The notes under the pieces: generated by a model
What the model was told of the DNA's origin: nothing
Database searches by the model: none
Seen by the model: only the letters and a program-made list of their open reading frames with translations
Made by a program: the position numbers and the translations under genes
Shown: positions 54,726-63,969 of the stretch, in pieces
How positions within the stretch are numbered: position 1 is the first letter of the stretch
Layout: each line of letters opens with the position of its first letter
Source of the DNA: JBKECO01 sp047974745
GTDB lineage: Bacteria; Bacillota; Clostridia; Lachnospirales; Lachnospiraceae
Assembly: GCA_047974745.1 (NCBI GenBank)
Contig: JBKECO010000018.1
Span: 76,733-140,732, forward strand
Reading direction: 5' to 3'
Length of the DNA: 64,000 nt

Positions 54726-55967
54726 ATGGGAAGAGAAAAATCAACAATTGCAAATATATTCTATAACAGTTTCGGCACAATATTTTATTATGGCTGTCAA
54801 TGGCTGACCACTGTTCTGATCGTTCGGATGTCCGGAATGTATAATGCAGGCGTCTATGCCACAGCTATGACATTTACAGCAGCACTCAGTATCTTTGCAC
54901 TTTATAATACCAGGCAGTACCAGGTTTCTGATGTAACTGGGGAATACTCGGACAAGACATATATATCCTCCAGGCTTATTGCAGTTGTGATTGCGGTCCT
55001 TACCTGTGGGGCTGCACTTTTGTTCAACAATTATAATTCGTACCAGTGGAAAGTCATTCTTATCTATATGGTGTTCAAATGCGGAGAAGCAGTCATTGAT
55101 GTATTTCATGGAATCGACCAGAAAAAGGAGAGAATGGATTACGTCTGTTATTCTTTTCTGATTCGCGGGATACTCATGCTCGCCTCCTTTTGTGGATTTA
55201 TTTATGCAACAGGAAATCTGATCTATGCCATTACAGGTATGATGGTGACCACTTTTCTGGTTGCTGTTTTTTATGATTTTCAGATCGCAAAGGGATTTAT
55301 GGATAAAAATGAGAGATTTACGCTATCATCTGTGAGGCGGCTGATGATCTCTCTTTTGCCTCTGGTTGTCGTAGCAGTAACGAACAATCTTTCCATCTCG
55401 TTGCCGAGGTATTACCTGGACCAGTTCTATGGCAGTGAGATCATGGGCTATTTTGCATCGGTTTCAACACCAGCCATGATCCTGCAGGTAGGTGCTGCTA
55501 CTATATTTATTCCTCTGATCACACCGTTAGCGACCCGATATGCGGCAAATGACAGGGCGGGATTTGTGGCGATTCTCAAAAAAGTAGCGATCGTTCTCGG
55601 GGGTCTTTCTTTTCTGGCGATTCTGGCATCGGCTCTTCTGGGAGACTGGTTCCTTGTTTTGATTTTTGGAGAGGAACTGGTACCATTCACCTATTTATTC
55701 GTACCAGTCATTATTGCTACGCTGCTAATCAGCGTCAATGCCTGTCTCTTTCCGATCTGTACACTGTTTCGGGAAATACGAGGGCAGCTGTTTGTCGGAG
55801 TCGGAGGGGCAGTCGTGTCATTTGCAGCATCTGTCTTTTTTGTCAGGCAGTTTTCAATGGATGGTGTGGTGATTAGTCTTGTCATTACACTTATATTTCA
55901 AATACTGATAGAAATTTACTTAATATACCGCATGATGAAAAAATGGAAGGGAACTAACAATGGATAA
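54726..55967 (+). CDS. Oligosaccharide flippase (Wzx/MATE-like)
   Basis: This 413-residue protein has about 12 membrane segments of the polysaccharide transport (PST/Wzx) type. It starts GREKSTIANIFYNSFGTIFYYGCQWLTTVLIVRM, has YNTRQYQVSD and LPRYYLDQFYGSEIMGYFASVSTPAMIL in the second half, and a last segment before RMMKKWKG. It should flip the lipid-linked repeat unit to the outer face. It replaces the ABC exporter of the first cluster as the export route here. Its 3' end overlaps the next gene by 8 nt. Confidence 0.9.
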   Translation: MGREKSTIANIFYNSFGTIFYYGCQWLTTVLIVRMSGMYNAGVYATAMTFTAALSIFALYNTRQYQVSDVTGEYSDKTYISSRLIAVVIAVLTCGAALLFNNYNSYQWKVILIYMVFKCGEAVIDVFHGIDQKKERMDYVCYSFLIRGILMLASFCGFIYATGNLIYAITGMMVTTFLVAVFYDFQIAKGFMDKNERFTLSSVRRLMISLLPLVVVAVTNNLSISLPRYYLDQFYGSEIMGYFASVSTPAMILQVGAATIFIPLITPLATRYAANDRAGFVAILKKVAIVLGGLSFLAILASALLGDWFLVLIFGEELVPFTYLFVPVIIATLLISVNACLFPICTLFREIRGQLFVGVGGAVVSFAASVFFVRQFSMDGVVISLVITLIFQILIEIYLIYRMMKKWKGTNNG

Positions 55968-56916
55968 GATTGCAGTTTTGATACCTTGTTACAATGAGAG
56001 TAAAACGATTCAGAAAGTCGTGGAGGATTTCAGACGGGTTCTGCCGGAGGCAGTGATCTATGTATATGATAATAATTCCTCAGATGGAACGGATGAGCTT
56101 GCACGAAATGCGGGGGCGATCGTGCGCTATGAGTATAAGCAGGGCAAAGGAAATGTCATCCGGCGCATGTTCCGTGATGTAGATGCTGAGTGCTATATTA
56201 TGACAGATGGAGACGACACCTATCCGGCAGAGGCAGTTCCTGAGATGATCGACTATGTATTAAAAAAGAATGCCGATATGGTGGTTGGAGACAGACTCTC
56301 CTCTACGTATTTCACAGAGAATAAGAGAGCATTTCATAATTTTGGAAATTCCCTGGTCAGAAAAAGTATCAATTTATTGTTCGATACCGACATTAAAGAT
56401 ATGATGACAGGACTTCGTGCCTTCAGCTATTCCTTCGTAAAATCTTTTCCGGTTCTTTCCAAAGGATTTGAAATAGAGACGGAGATGAGCATTCACGCTG
56501 CAGATAAAAATATGCAGGTGGAGAATGTTGTGATTGAATACAGAGACAGACCGGAGGGAAGTGTATCCAAGCTAAACACGTATCGTGATGGCTTTCGAGT
56601 GCTCCTTACGATTGCAAGACTTTATCAGACCTATAAGCCAATGAGCTTTTTTGGGCTGCTTTCCTTTGTATTGGCGGCACTAGCCATTGCCTTTGTAATA
56701 CCGGTCTTCATTATTTTTCACAGAACGGGTCTCGTTCCCCATTATCCGACCCTGATCGTGTGTGGTTTTGTGATGCTGGCAGCAATACAGTCCTTTTTCT
56801 CCGGTCTTATCCTAAAGACAATGGGGCAAAAAAGCAGACAGGACTTTGAGATGATACTCCACACGAACCGGATTCGCAAAGATGAACTGATTGAGAAGCA
56901 AGGATCTCATCGATAA
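55960..56916 (+). CDS. Polyprenyl-phosphate GT2 (DPM1/GtrB-like)
   Basis: This 318-residue protein has a GT2 domain (AVLIPCYNESKTIQKV, YVYDNNSSDGTDE, IVRYEYKQGKGNVIRRMF, MTDGDDTYPAE), KDMMTGLRAFSY, then two C-terminal membrane segments (about 225-250 and 260-290). It should load a sugar on undecaprenyl phosphate. The NNSSDGT and TDGDDTYP blocks differ from the copy at 17304, so the sugar may be different. AAGGGA precedes the ATG. Confidence 0.87.
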   Translation: MDKIAVLIPCYNESKTIQKVVEDFRRVLPEAVIYVYDNNSSDGTDELARNAGAIVRYEYKQGKGNVIRRMFRDVDAECYIMTDGDDTYPAEAVPEMIDYVLKKNADMVVGDRLSSTYFTENKRAFHNFGNSLVRKSINLLFDTDIKDMMTGLRAFSYSFVKSFPVLSKGFEIETEMSIHAADKNMQVENVVIEYRDRPEGSVSKLNTYRDGFRVLLTIARLYQTYKPMSFFGLLSFVLAALAIAFVIPVFIIFHRTGLVPHYPTLIVCGFVMLAAIQSFFSGLILKTMGQKSRQDFEMILHTNRIRKDELIEKQGSHR

Positions 56917-57006
56917 AGGATGAGTGATCGAAACCTATGGAACAATAAAGAAGCAAGGAACGATCAAAAAGTAAGGAACAAATTTTGACAGGAGTGGTGG
57001 ATAGCT

Positions 57007-58416
57007 ATGTATAAAAGAGGGGCTAGAGGCTGGCTGAAGCACATAGATTTTATCGTTGTAGATATGGTCTGTATTCAGCTCGCATTTTTCATATCCTATC
57101 TGATAAGGCTTGGCGTGGACATGCCTTATATTTACGACCCCTACCAGAAACTGGCAGTCGTAGTGATCCTGATCGATGTTTGTGCGATCTTCTTTTTTGA
57201 GCCATATAATGGAATTCTGCGACGAGGCAACTTTCATGAGCTTCGAGCATGTACCTTGTACTGCACAGAGCTTTTTGCCGGTATTTTGATCTATCTCGTT
57301 GCAACCAAACAGACAGAGATCTATTCCCGTAAAATTATTTTCACATACTGGCTCTTATCAATGGGAGCGACCTTTATTGGCAGACTTTTGCTGAAACATT
57401 TCCTCCGTTACCGGATGAAGACTTCCAAAAGACTGTCCGTTATGATCCTTGTGACAACAAGGAAATTTGCCAAAAATGCACTGGTGGAATTTGAAAATCT
57501 TCCTTATAGGGACTTTCGAGTGACCGGTGTGATCATTGTGGATCAGGATCTAAGAGGAGCCACGATCCATGGGGTGCCAGTAGTAGCCGGAGCAGATGAC
57601 TGCTTCGAATTTATGAGAAAAAATGTAGTGGATGAGGTGTTCATCTCCGGGAATTCCATTGACAGCAGCCAGGCACTTGCCAATGAGCTTCTGGAAATGG
57701 GAGTTACCGTACATTTCAATCTGGTACATTTAAATGATCTTGCTCCCAATAAGGTAGTGGAAAAATATGGAAATTTCATGGTTCTTTCCTCGAGCATGAA
57801 GATCACTTCACTGAGACAGCTTGCCGCCAAAAGGCTGATGGATATCTTTGGAAGCGTGATTGGCTTATTTTTTTGCGGGATTGCATTTGTCATTTTTGCC
57901 CCGATTATCAAAAAACAGTCCCGGGGACCGATCTTTTTTGTACAGGAACGAGTTGGAAAGAACGGAAGAAAATTTAACTTGTTCAAGTTCCGTTCCATGG
58001 TTGTGGATGCAGATATGCAAAAAGCCGATCTGATGGATCAAAATGAAGTGGAGGGACCTATGTTCAAAATGGAGGATGATCCAAGAGTCATCCCTATTGG
58101 CAGATTCATGCGTAAGTATTCCATCGATGAACTTCCCCAGTTCTTTAATGTGTTAAAGGGAGATATGAGCCTGGTGGGAACACGGCCGCCAACTGTTGAG
58201 GAATTTGAAGCCTATCAGTACAGACATAAATCACGTCTGGGAATCAAACCAGGCATCACAGGTATGTGGCAGGTGAGCGGAAGAAATGACATTACAGATT
58301 TTGAAGAAGTCGTATCGCTAGACAGACACTACATATCCCAGTGGACGATCGGTCTTGATATCAAAATTTTGTTCAAAACGATACAGGTAGTTTTTACCGG
58401 GAAGGGATCAAAATAA
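57007..58416 (+). CDS. Undecaprenyl-phosphate sugar phosphotransferase (initiating polyprenyl glycosylphosphotransferase)
   Basis: This 469-residue protein has four N-terminal membrane segments, a CoA-binding-like middle domain (SVMILVTTRKFAKNAL) and the C-terminal bacterial sugar transferase domain. That domain includes KRLMDIFGSVIGLFF, FVQERVGKNGRKFNLFKFRSM, YSIDELPQFFNVLKGDMSLVGTRPP and KPGITGMWQVSGRN. It starts repeat-unit synthesis by moving a sugar-1-phosphate (usually glucose or galactose, sometimes N-acetylated) to undecaprenyl phosphate. It is placed near the end of the second cluster and could serve both clusters, since no other initiating enzyme is seen in the window. AGGAG precedes the ATG. 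Confidence 0.93.
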   Translation: MYKRGARGWLKHIDFIVVDMVCIQLAFFISYLIRLGVDMPYIYDPYQKLAVVVILIDVCAIFFFEPYNGILRRGNFHELRACTLYCTELFAGILIYLVATKQTEIYSRKIIFTYWLLSMGATFIGRLLLKHFLRYRMKTSKRLSVMILVTTRKFAKNALVEFENLPYRDFRVTGVIIVDQDLRGATIHGVPVVAGADDCFEFMRKNVVDEVFISGNSIDSSQALANELLEMGVTVHFNLVHLNDLAPNKVVEKYGNFMVLSSSMKITSLRQLAAKRLMDIFGSVIGLFFCGIAFVIFAPIIKKQSRGPIFFVQERVGKNGRKFNLFKFRSMVVDADMQKADLMDQNEVEGPMFKMEDDPRVIPIGRFMRKYSIDELPQFFNVLKGDMSLVGTRPPTVEEFEAYQYRHKSRLGIKPGITGMWQVSGRNDITDFEEVVSLDRHYISQWTIGLDIKILFKTIQVVFTGKGSK

Positions 58417-58427
58417 AGGTAGCTTGG

Positions 58428-60131
58428 ATGAATCTGAACTATAAATATAACTATGTGAAAGAACTTTTGAGACGATATGGGCTTGGCGGTCTGATCATGA
58501 AGACTGCTGAGCGGGCATCCTCACCCATGCTTTCCTATACCCAACGGTTTCAGGAATTCCTGCCAGAGGAATCTGAGCTTGACAGACAAAGGCAGCATGA
58601 GTTCAAATTCCAGCCACAGATCAGTATCGTTATGCCGACATACGAAACACCGAAGGTATTTCTGGCAGAGCTTTGGCAGAGTATAAAGGCACAGACCTAT
58701 ACAAAGTGGGAGCTTTGTATTGCTGATGGGAGCAGCTCGAATCAAGTCGAGTCCTTTTTTAAAGAAGAAATGCAGACAGATTCCAGAATACACTATCAGA
58801 AGCTTTCCTCTAATGAAGGCATATCCGGAAATACAAATGCAGGATTGGCTATGTGCAGCGGTGAATATATCGCAATGACAGACCATGATGACGTATTGTC
58901 ACCGAATGCCCTGTTTGAAATGGTACGCTGTCTGAATGAAAAATACTGGCCGGATGAACGCAGCTGTGCAATGATCTACTCCGATGAGGATAAGATTTCA
59001 CAGGATTCCAAGGTGCACAGCCGTCCCCATTTTAAACCCGATTTTAATCTTGAGTTTCTGCGGCGAAATAACTATATATGTCATTTTCTGATGTATTCAA
59101 AGGAACTACTGCAAGAAGTCAAAGGTCTGCGGAAGGAATTTGATGGAGCACAAGACTATGACTTTGTACTTCGCTGTGTGGAAGCCGGTGCCATCATCAG
59201 ACATATTCCAAAGATCTTGTATCACTGGAGGATACATGAGGGTTCGACAGCTGGAAACAGTGCAGATAAGGCGTATGCCTTTGACAATGGCTGCCGGGCG
59301 ATCGAAGAGCATCTGCTGCGCTGCCAGACGCCGGGAGAGGCCAAAGTCACAACAAATCTAGGCGTATACCAGGTGAGATATTTTCTGCGTAAAAAGGAGT
59401 ATCACATCGCTGTTCTTGCCAAAGAACAAAAGCAGATTGACGCGTTGAAACAGAACTATCGTGATAGTTTTAAGATCACAGAGGATGGAAGGGAAGCAAC
59501 GCTCTTTTTTTACTATTATCTGGAGCATTCGCCAAGGGCAGAGGATGTTTCTGCAGATTACTTTCTGTTTCTGGAAAAAGGTATTCGAGTAGATTCCTCT
59601 TTTCGAGTAGAAGTACTGCTGCGAATTATGGAACAAGACAAAGTAGGCATTGTAGTGCCAAGACTGCATACGAAAGCAAAAAGGACAGCATCCTGTGGGA
59701 TGCTTTATTCGAGGCATGCTGGTCTGACGCATTCTCTTGCAGGGTTACCATTGGGATATAAGGGCTATTTTCTGCATAATGTTATTCCCAAGGAGATCAG
59801 TGCGGCGGTCCTTGACTGTGCCCTGGTCAGAAAAGAATGTTATGGTGACGGGAAGGAATACAGAATACCTTTTTATAAAAGTGCCGCACTTTGTTTTTAT
59901 GCACAGAGCCTCGGATACAAAGTTGTGGTAACACCAGAGCTCAGTGTAAGATCGGATTCGCCCGAATTAACGGAGCATGAAACCCTACGAAAGCTTGCGG
60001 AGGGACTTCGAGGTGAAGATCCGGAAACGCTTCGTTTTTATGAAGCATGGAAAGAGGTATTCAGTGAGTCCGATCCGTGTTACAATAAGAATTTGTCACT
60101 GCGGCCTTATCATACCTATGAAATGAAATAG
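58428..60131 (+). CDS. Glycosyltransferase family 2 (third of a related set)
   Basis: This 567-residue protein has a GT2 domain with ISIVMPTYETPKVFL, KWELCIADGSSS, NEGISGNTNAGL, MTDHDDVLSPNALFEM, MIYSDEDKISQDSK and FDGAQDYDFVLR. The second half is a further GT2-like region and the tail is SDPCYNKNLSLRPY. It is close in plan and motifs to 51115-53004, which suggests duplication within the cluster. Its product should be one of the side or backbone sugars. AAAGG lies before the ATG. Confidence 0.86.
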   Translation: MNLNYKYNYVKELLRRYGLGGLIMKTAERASSPMLSYTQRFQEFLPEESELDRQRQHEFKFQPQISIVMPTYETPKVFLAELWQSIKAQTYTKWELCIADGSSSNQVESFFKEEMQTDSRIHYQKLSSNEGISGNTNAGLAMCSGEYIAMTDHDDVLSPNALFEMVRCLNEKYWPDERSCAMIYSDEDKISQDSKVHSRPHFKPDFNLEFLRRNNYICHFLMYSKELLQEVKGLRKEFDGAQDYDFVLRCVEAGAIIRHIPKILYHWRIHEGSTAGNSADKAYAFDNGCRAIEEHLLRCQTPGEAKVTTNLGVYQVRYFLRKKEYHIAVLAKEQKQIDALKQNYRDSFKITEDGREATLFFYYYLEHSPRAEDVSADYFLFLEKGIRVDSSFRVEVLLRIMEQDKVGIVVPRLHTKAKRTASCGMLYSRHAGLTHSLAGLPLGYKGYFLHNVIPKEISAAVLDCALVRKECYGDGKEYRIPFYKSAALCFYAQSLGYKVVVTPELSVRSDSPELTEHETLRKLAEGLRGEDPETLRFYEAWKEVFSESDPCYNKNLSLRPYHTYEMK

Positions 60132-60143
60132 CAGGAGTATTCC

Positions 60144-61295
60144 ATGAAACACATATTTATTATCGGAAGCAAGGGGATTCCTGCTGCTTATGGGGGATTT
60201 GAATCCTTTGTAGAGCAGTTGACCCGCAGCCGGGTATCGGAAGAAATCAAATATCATGTTGCCTGTCAGGGAGCGGAAACAAAGGAATATCAATATCAGA
60301 ATGCGCACTGTTTTCAGTTGAAGGTACCAAAAATTGGGCCTGCAAAAGCGGTCTATTATGATATTATGGCATTTCGATACTGTCTGAACTATATTAAGGC
60401 AAATCAGATTCAGAGCCCGATCATCTATATTCTGGCTTGCAGGATTGGCCCATTTATACATGCATTGAACAGACGATTAAAGAAAAGCAGCGGAAAGATC
60501 TTTATCAATCCGGATGGTCATGAATGGATGCGGGCAAAGTGGAATGCGGCCATCAGACGATACTGGAAGTTCTCGGAACGCCTCATGGTGAAAAATGCGG
60601 ATGAGGTCATATGCGATTCAAAAAATATGCAGACCTATATCAAGGACGAATACAGAGGCGATTCACCTTCTACGCATTTTATTGCATATGGGGCAAAAAT
60701 ATCTAAAAGTAAGCTGTCGGATGAAGGCGCTCAAAAGAACTGGTATCAGAAATTTGGAATCCTTCCCGGAGAATTTTATCTTGTTGTCGGACGATTCGTG
60801 CCAGAAAATAATTACGAGACCATGATTCGGGAGTTCATGTCCTCGGATTCAACGAAGAAGTTGGTTCTGATCTCAAATGTTGACTCAAATAAATTTTACT
60901 ATGCATTGCAAAAAAGGACCGGATTTGACGCAGATGATAGAATTTGCTTTGCTGGTACGGTCTATGATGAAGAATTATTGAAAAAAATAAGGGAAGATGC
61001 CTTCGCCTACCTGCATGGACATGAAGTGGGAGGGACAAATCCATCCCTGCTGGAGGCACTTTCTTGCTCAGAATTAAATCTTTTACTGGATGTAGGCTTT
61101 AACCGGGAAGTGGGCGAAGACGGAGCCCTCTACTGGACAAAGGAAGCTGGAGATCTGAAGCGGCTGATGACACAGGCAGAACAACTATCTGCAGAACAAA
61201 GAGAAGTCCTGGGAGAAAAAGCAAAGGCAAGAATCAGAGAGCACTATTCCCAGGAACGCATCACAAAGGCATATGAGGATATCTTTTTATCATGA
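60144..61295 (+). CDS. DUF1972 glycosyltransferase (GT4, rhamnosyltransferase-like)
   Basis: This 383-residue GT-B enzyme begins MKHIFIIGSKGIPAAYGGFESFVEQL, the DUF1972 signature found in the first rhamnosyltransferase of several Gram-positive capsule and rhamnan clusters. The middle has NPDGHEWMRAKWNAAIRRY, and the donor half has YLVVGRFVPENNYETMI, ICFAGTVYDEELLKKI and HGHEVGGTNPSLLEALSCS. It should add an early sugar to the lipid carrier. Coupled by ATGA overlap to the next gene. Confidence 0.9.
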   Translation: MKHIFIIGSKGIPAAYGGFESFVEQLTRSRVSEEIKYHVACQGAETKEYQYQNAHCFQLKVPKIGPAKAVYYDIMAFRYCLNYIKANQIQSPIIYILACRIGPFIHALNRRLKKSSGKIFINPDGHEWMRAKWNAAIRRYWKFSERLMVKNADEVICDSKNMQTYIKDEYRGDSPSTHFIAYGAKISKSKLSDEGAQKNWYQKFGILPGEFYLVVGRFVPENNYETMIREFMSSDSTKKLVLISNVDSNKFYYALQKRTGFDADDRICFAGTVYDEELLKKIREDAFAYLHGHEVGGTNPSLLEALSCSELNLLLDVGFNREVGEDGALYWTKEAGDLKRLMTQAEQLSAEQREVLGEKAKARIREHYSQERITKAYEDIFLS

Positions 61296-62038
61296 AGAAA
61301 AGAAAACTTTCTGTTGCAGTAGCTGCCTATAATGGAGAACCTTTTATTAAGCAGCAGCTGGAATCTATTTTACAGAACCTAGGTCCAGAGGATGAGGTGA
61401 TCGTCTCAGATGATGGATCAACTGATCGCACACGATCGGTGGTGGAAGAACTAAAGAGTGCAGACAGCAGGATTTCGCTTATAAATGGACCGGGCAAAGG
61501 AATTAAGCAAAATATAGCAGAGGCAATATCACATTGCAGCGGCGATATCATCTTCCTCTCTGATCAGGACGATGTCTGGTCCGAGGAAAAGACAGCAGTG
61601 GTTATTAAGGCCTTTGATCAGCAAAACTGCAGTCTTGTCATGCACGATGCTATTGTGACAGGTGAAGATCTGAAACAGACGATCATGCCATCCTTTTTTG
61701 CATATCGCAGATCAGTACCGGGATTTGCGGCAAACTTTATCAAAAATCGATTTATGGGCTGCTGTATGGCTTTTGATGCAGGATTAAAGCCTGTCATTCT
61801 GCCAATACCGGACTGTATTCAGATGCATGACCAGTGGATCGGTCTGATGAATGAAATGTATGGAAGGGGAACATACCTTGTTCCGGATCAATTACTGTTA
61901 TATCGAAGACATGGACAAAATGTTTCTGATTTTTCCCATGGGAATATCTTTCAGATGGCAATACAAAGACTTATTCTGGCAATACAAATCCTCAAGAGAA
62001 TGCTTCAGTTATCGTACTTTTTCAAAAAATCAAAATAA
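61292..62038 (+). CDS. Glycosyltransferase family 2 (rhamnosyltransferase-like)
   Basis: This 248-residue enzyme has a single GT2 domain: KLSVAVAAYNGEPFIKQQL, SDDGSTDRT, FLSDQDDVWSEEK, then DAIVTGEDLKQTI and MHDQWIGLM. It is the counterpart of 3322-4233 in the first cluster. It has no membrane segment of its own, and its C-terminal end is basic. It overlaps the DUF1972 gene by 4 nt and is followed by a strong terminator, which ends the cluster. Confidence 0.87.
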   Translation: MKKRKLSVAVAAYNGEPFIKQQLESILQNLGPEDEVIVSDDGSTDRTRSVVEELKSADSRISLINGPGKGIKQNIAEAISHCSGDIIFLSDQDDVWSEEKTAVVIKAFDQQNCSLVMHDAIVTGEDLKQTIMPSFFAYRRSVPGFAANFIKNRFMGCCMAFDAGLKPVILPIPDCIQMHDQWIGLMNEMYGRGTYLVPDQLLLYRRHGQNVSDFSHGNIFQMAIQRLILAIQILKRMLQLSYFFKKSK

Positions 62039-62091
62039 TTGAAACGTTGACATCTGTCCTTAAAAAGGATATATTCCTGTCTTTGACAGTT

Positions 62092-62136
62092 AAAAACCGT
62101 AGAATGCTTTAATCATAAGGCTTTCTACGGTTTTTT
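62092..62136 (+). terminator. Rho-independent terminator at cluster end
   Basis: AAAAACCGTAGAA (62092-62104) and TTCTACGGTTTTT (62123-62135) pair perfectly over 13 positions with an 18-nt loop. The A and T tracts on both sides let it act in both directions, so it may also shield the cluster from the IS transcript. Confidence 0.93.
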
Positions 62137-62163
62137 AAGTATCTAAAATGTAGCTATATATTA

Positions 62164-63939
62164 TTACTTTTTATTCTTTGATTTACGTATTACTTTTCGC
62201 ATATTTACATCAGATAAAATCTGATAATCCGTTCTGAATCCTGCTGTTTCATGTAATGAATCCGTCAGATCTGTTCTGGTATAGACGGGAGTATACCCCA
62301 TCTTTTCGCCCGGACGTGATACTAACATATCTTTTAACGTGGCAATAATCTCTTCACAAGTGTATTTTTCACCCAGTTCTTTTTCTAAAATTCGATAGAT
62401 GACAAGTGCAATAAAGCAGGTAATGAAATGTGCTTTTATATGTTCTTCTGATTGAAGATATACAGGTCTTGCTTTGAAATCTGTTTTCATAATTCTAAAA
62501 CATTCTTCGATTTCCCAACGTTTTTTATTAATGCGAATAACCTCATCTACACTTACATGATCGAGGTTTGTGCACACAGCATAAAAACCATCATACAGTT
62601 CTTCCTCCTGAATTGCATCCGTATTGAGATAAGCTACTTCCTTGGAACATACTTCTCCATTTTCAGTTGCACTATTTTTTGAAATAAAGCGGTGAGGATC
62701 ATTCTGATTTTTGGGACGTTGTTTGTATTTACCGCTATCTATGAGCTGCTGGGCACGTTCAATCTGTCCATTTCTGATTTTTTGCTGATAATTCTTATAC
62801 TTTGGAGAATAAGAAACAATCAAATGCTGTTCTAATGGTGTTGCTCCCCCTTTTATTTTTCTTTGTGAAAGATCTTCTTTAATCCAACGATCTTTATAGA
62901 AAATCTTATTGAAATCTTCATCTTCATCAATCTCATTGAGATTATATTCGAGATTGGAAGCACTAAGATGCCAACCGGTTGGATCAAGTGCAAACTCTTT
63001 TAGATAGTCGGGAAGCTGCTTGATGGATTGTGTTGTAATGAAACTACGGAGCTGAACTCCATCGATGGTTTTTGCATTAAACTTACGATTTGTTTTTGAA
63101 GAAAGTCCGGCATCAGTGCATACAACTACCTGGTCAAGGCCAAAGTCTGAAATAACCTTTTGCTCTAAAGGCTTTAAAGTTGGCTGCTCATTCTTATTTC
63201 CTGGATAAATATCAAATGCTAGAGGAATGCCATCATAATCCATAAACAATCCCATTCCAACAATAGGAAGTGGCTGATGCTGTTTACATTTGCCATAACG
63301 ACGTAAATCGTCCGCTTCTTCAATTTCAAAGAAATAGTTTGTACAGTCGTAGTAGAGGATGTCCTTGCGGCGTTCTAAAATCTTCTGACTGTTTTTATAC
63401 AATTCGGATTGGATGAAATCATTCTCCTGCGCAAGAACAGAAAGAGATCTGTAAATATCATGAAGTTCAAACGTTGGCTGCTCCACAAATTTAGAGGACA
63501 GCGTATAGGATGAGAGTTTTGAAGATGGGTATAGTATACGTGTAAAAATAAGCTTGGAAAGAATGTCATTCAAGTCATAAGAAAAAGAATGACGAGAGGA
63601 AATGTCTTTACAAATCTTATCAAGTCCAAGAGAGTAATAAACTTTCTGTAAGAAGAGGTATCCACAATTAAATGAGTTCTGTTCTCCTTTTTTTAGCAGC
63701 TTGGATGGAGAAAAACGAACAAGGATTTCTTTATTCTCATCATATTCTTTTCGATTAAGCTCGTTTACGTATTCTTGAGCCCAGACATAAGGATCTTTCC
63801 CACCGGCTTTTGTTGTAACCTCTGTGAGATTACCAAGTTTCTCAATGGTTACGGTGGTAACGCTGCCATTAGGTTTGCGAATCGTTTTCTGAACATAAAA
63901 GGATGCAGAATTTTTTGATTTACTTACAGTTAATTTCAT
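62164..63939 (-). CDS. IS1634-family transposase
   Basis: This 591-residue DDE transposase starts MKLTVSKSKNSASFYVQKTIRKPNGS and ends VRKSKNKK. The transposase core shows YYDCTNYFFEIEE (first acidic residue), VVCTDAGLSSKTNRKF (second) and RWEIEECFRIMKTDFKARPVYL with the conserved Y-x-x-E-like region of the IS4/IS1634 group (third). The length is normal, with no frameshift. GGAGGTG lies before the ATG at 63939. Confidence 0.92.
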   Translation of the reverse strand: MKLTVSKSKNSASFYVQKTIRKPNGSVTTVTIEKLGNLTEVTTKAGGKDPYVWAQEYVNELNRKEYDENKEILVRFSPSKLLKKGEQNSFNCGYLFLQKVYYSLGLDKICKDISSRHSFSYDLNDILSKLIFTRILYPSSKLSSYTLSSKFVEQPTFELHDIYRSLSVLAQENDFIQSELYKNSQKILERRKDILYYDCTNYFFEIEEADDLRRYGKCKQHQPLPIVGMGLFMDYDGIPLAFDIYPGNKNEQPTLKPLEQKVISDFGLDQVVVCTDAGLSSKTNRKFNAKTIDGVQLRSFITTQSIKQLPDYLKEFALDPTGWHLSASNLEYNLNEIDEDEDFNKIFYKDRWIKEDLSQRKIKGGATPLEQHLIVSYSPKYKNYQQKIRNGQIERAQQLIDSGKYKQRPKNQNDPHRFISKNSATENGEVCSKEVAYLNTDAIQEEELYDGFYAVCTNLDHVSVDEVIRINKKRWEIEECFRIMKTDFKARPVYLQSEEHIKAHFITCFIALVIYRILEKELGEKYTCEEIIATLKDMLVSRPGEKMGYTPVYTRTDLTDSLHETAGFRTDYQILSDVNMRKVIRKSKNKK

Positions 63940-63960
63940 ATGTACACCTCCATCACCCTT

Positions 63961-63969
63961 ATTATATCA
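63961..63969 (-). promoter_or_regulatory. Extended -10 for the transposase
   Basis: On the minus strand TGaTATAAT lies about 22 nt before the start codon, inside the IS end. No clear -35 is visible, so expression is probably low. Confidence 0.45.
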
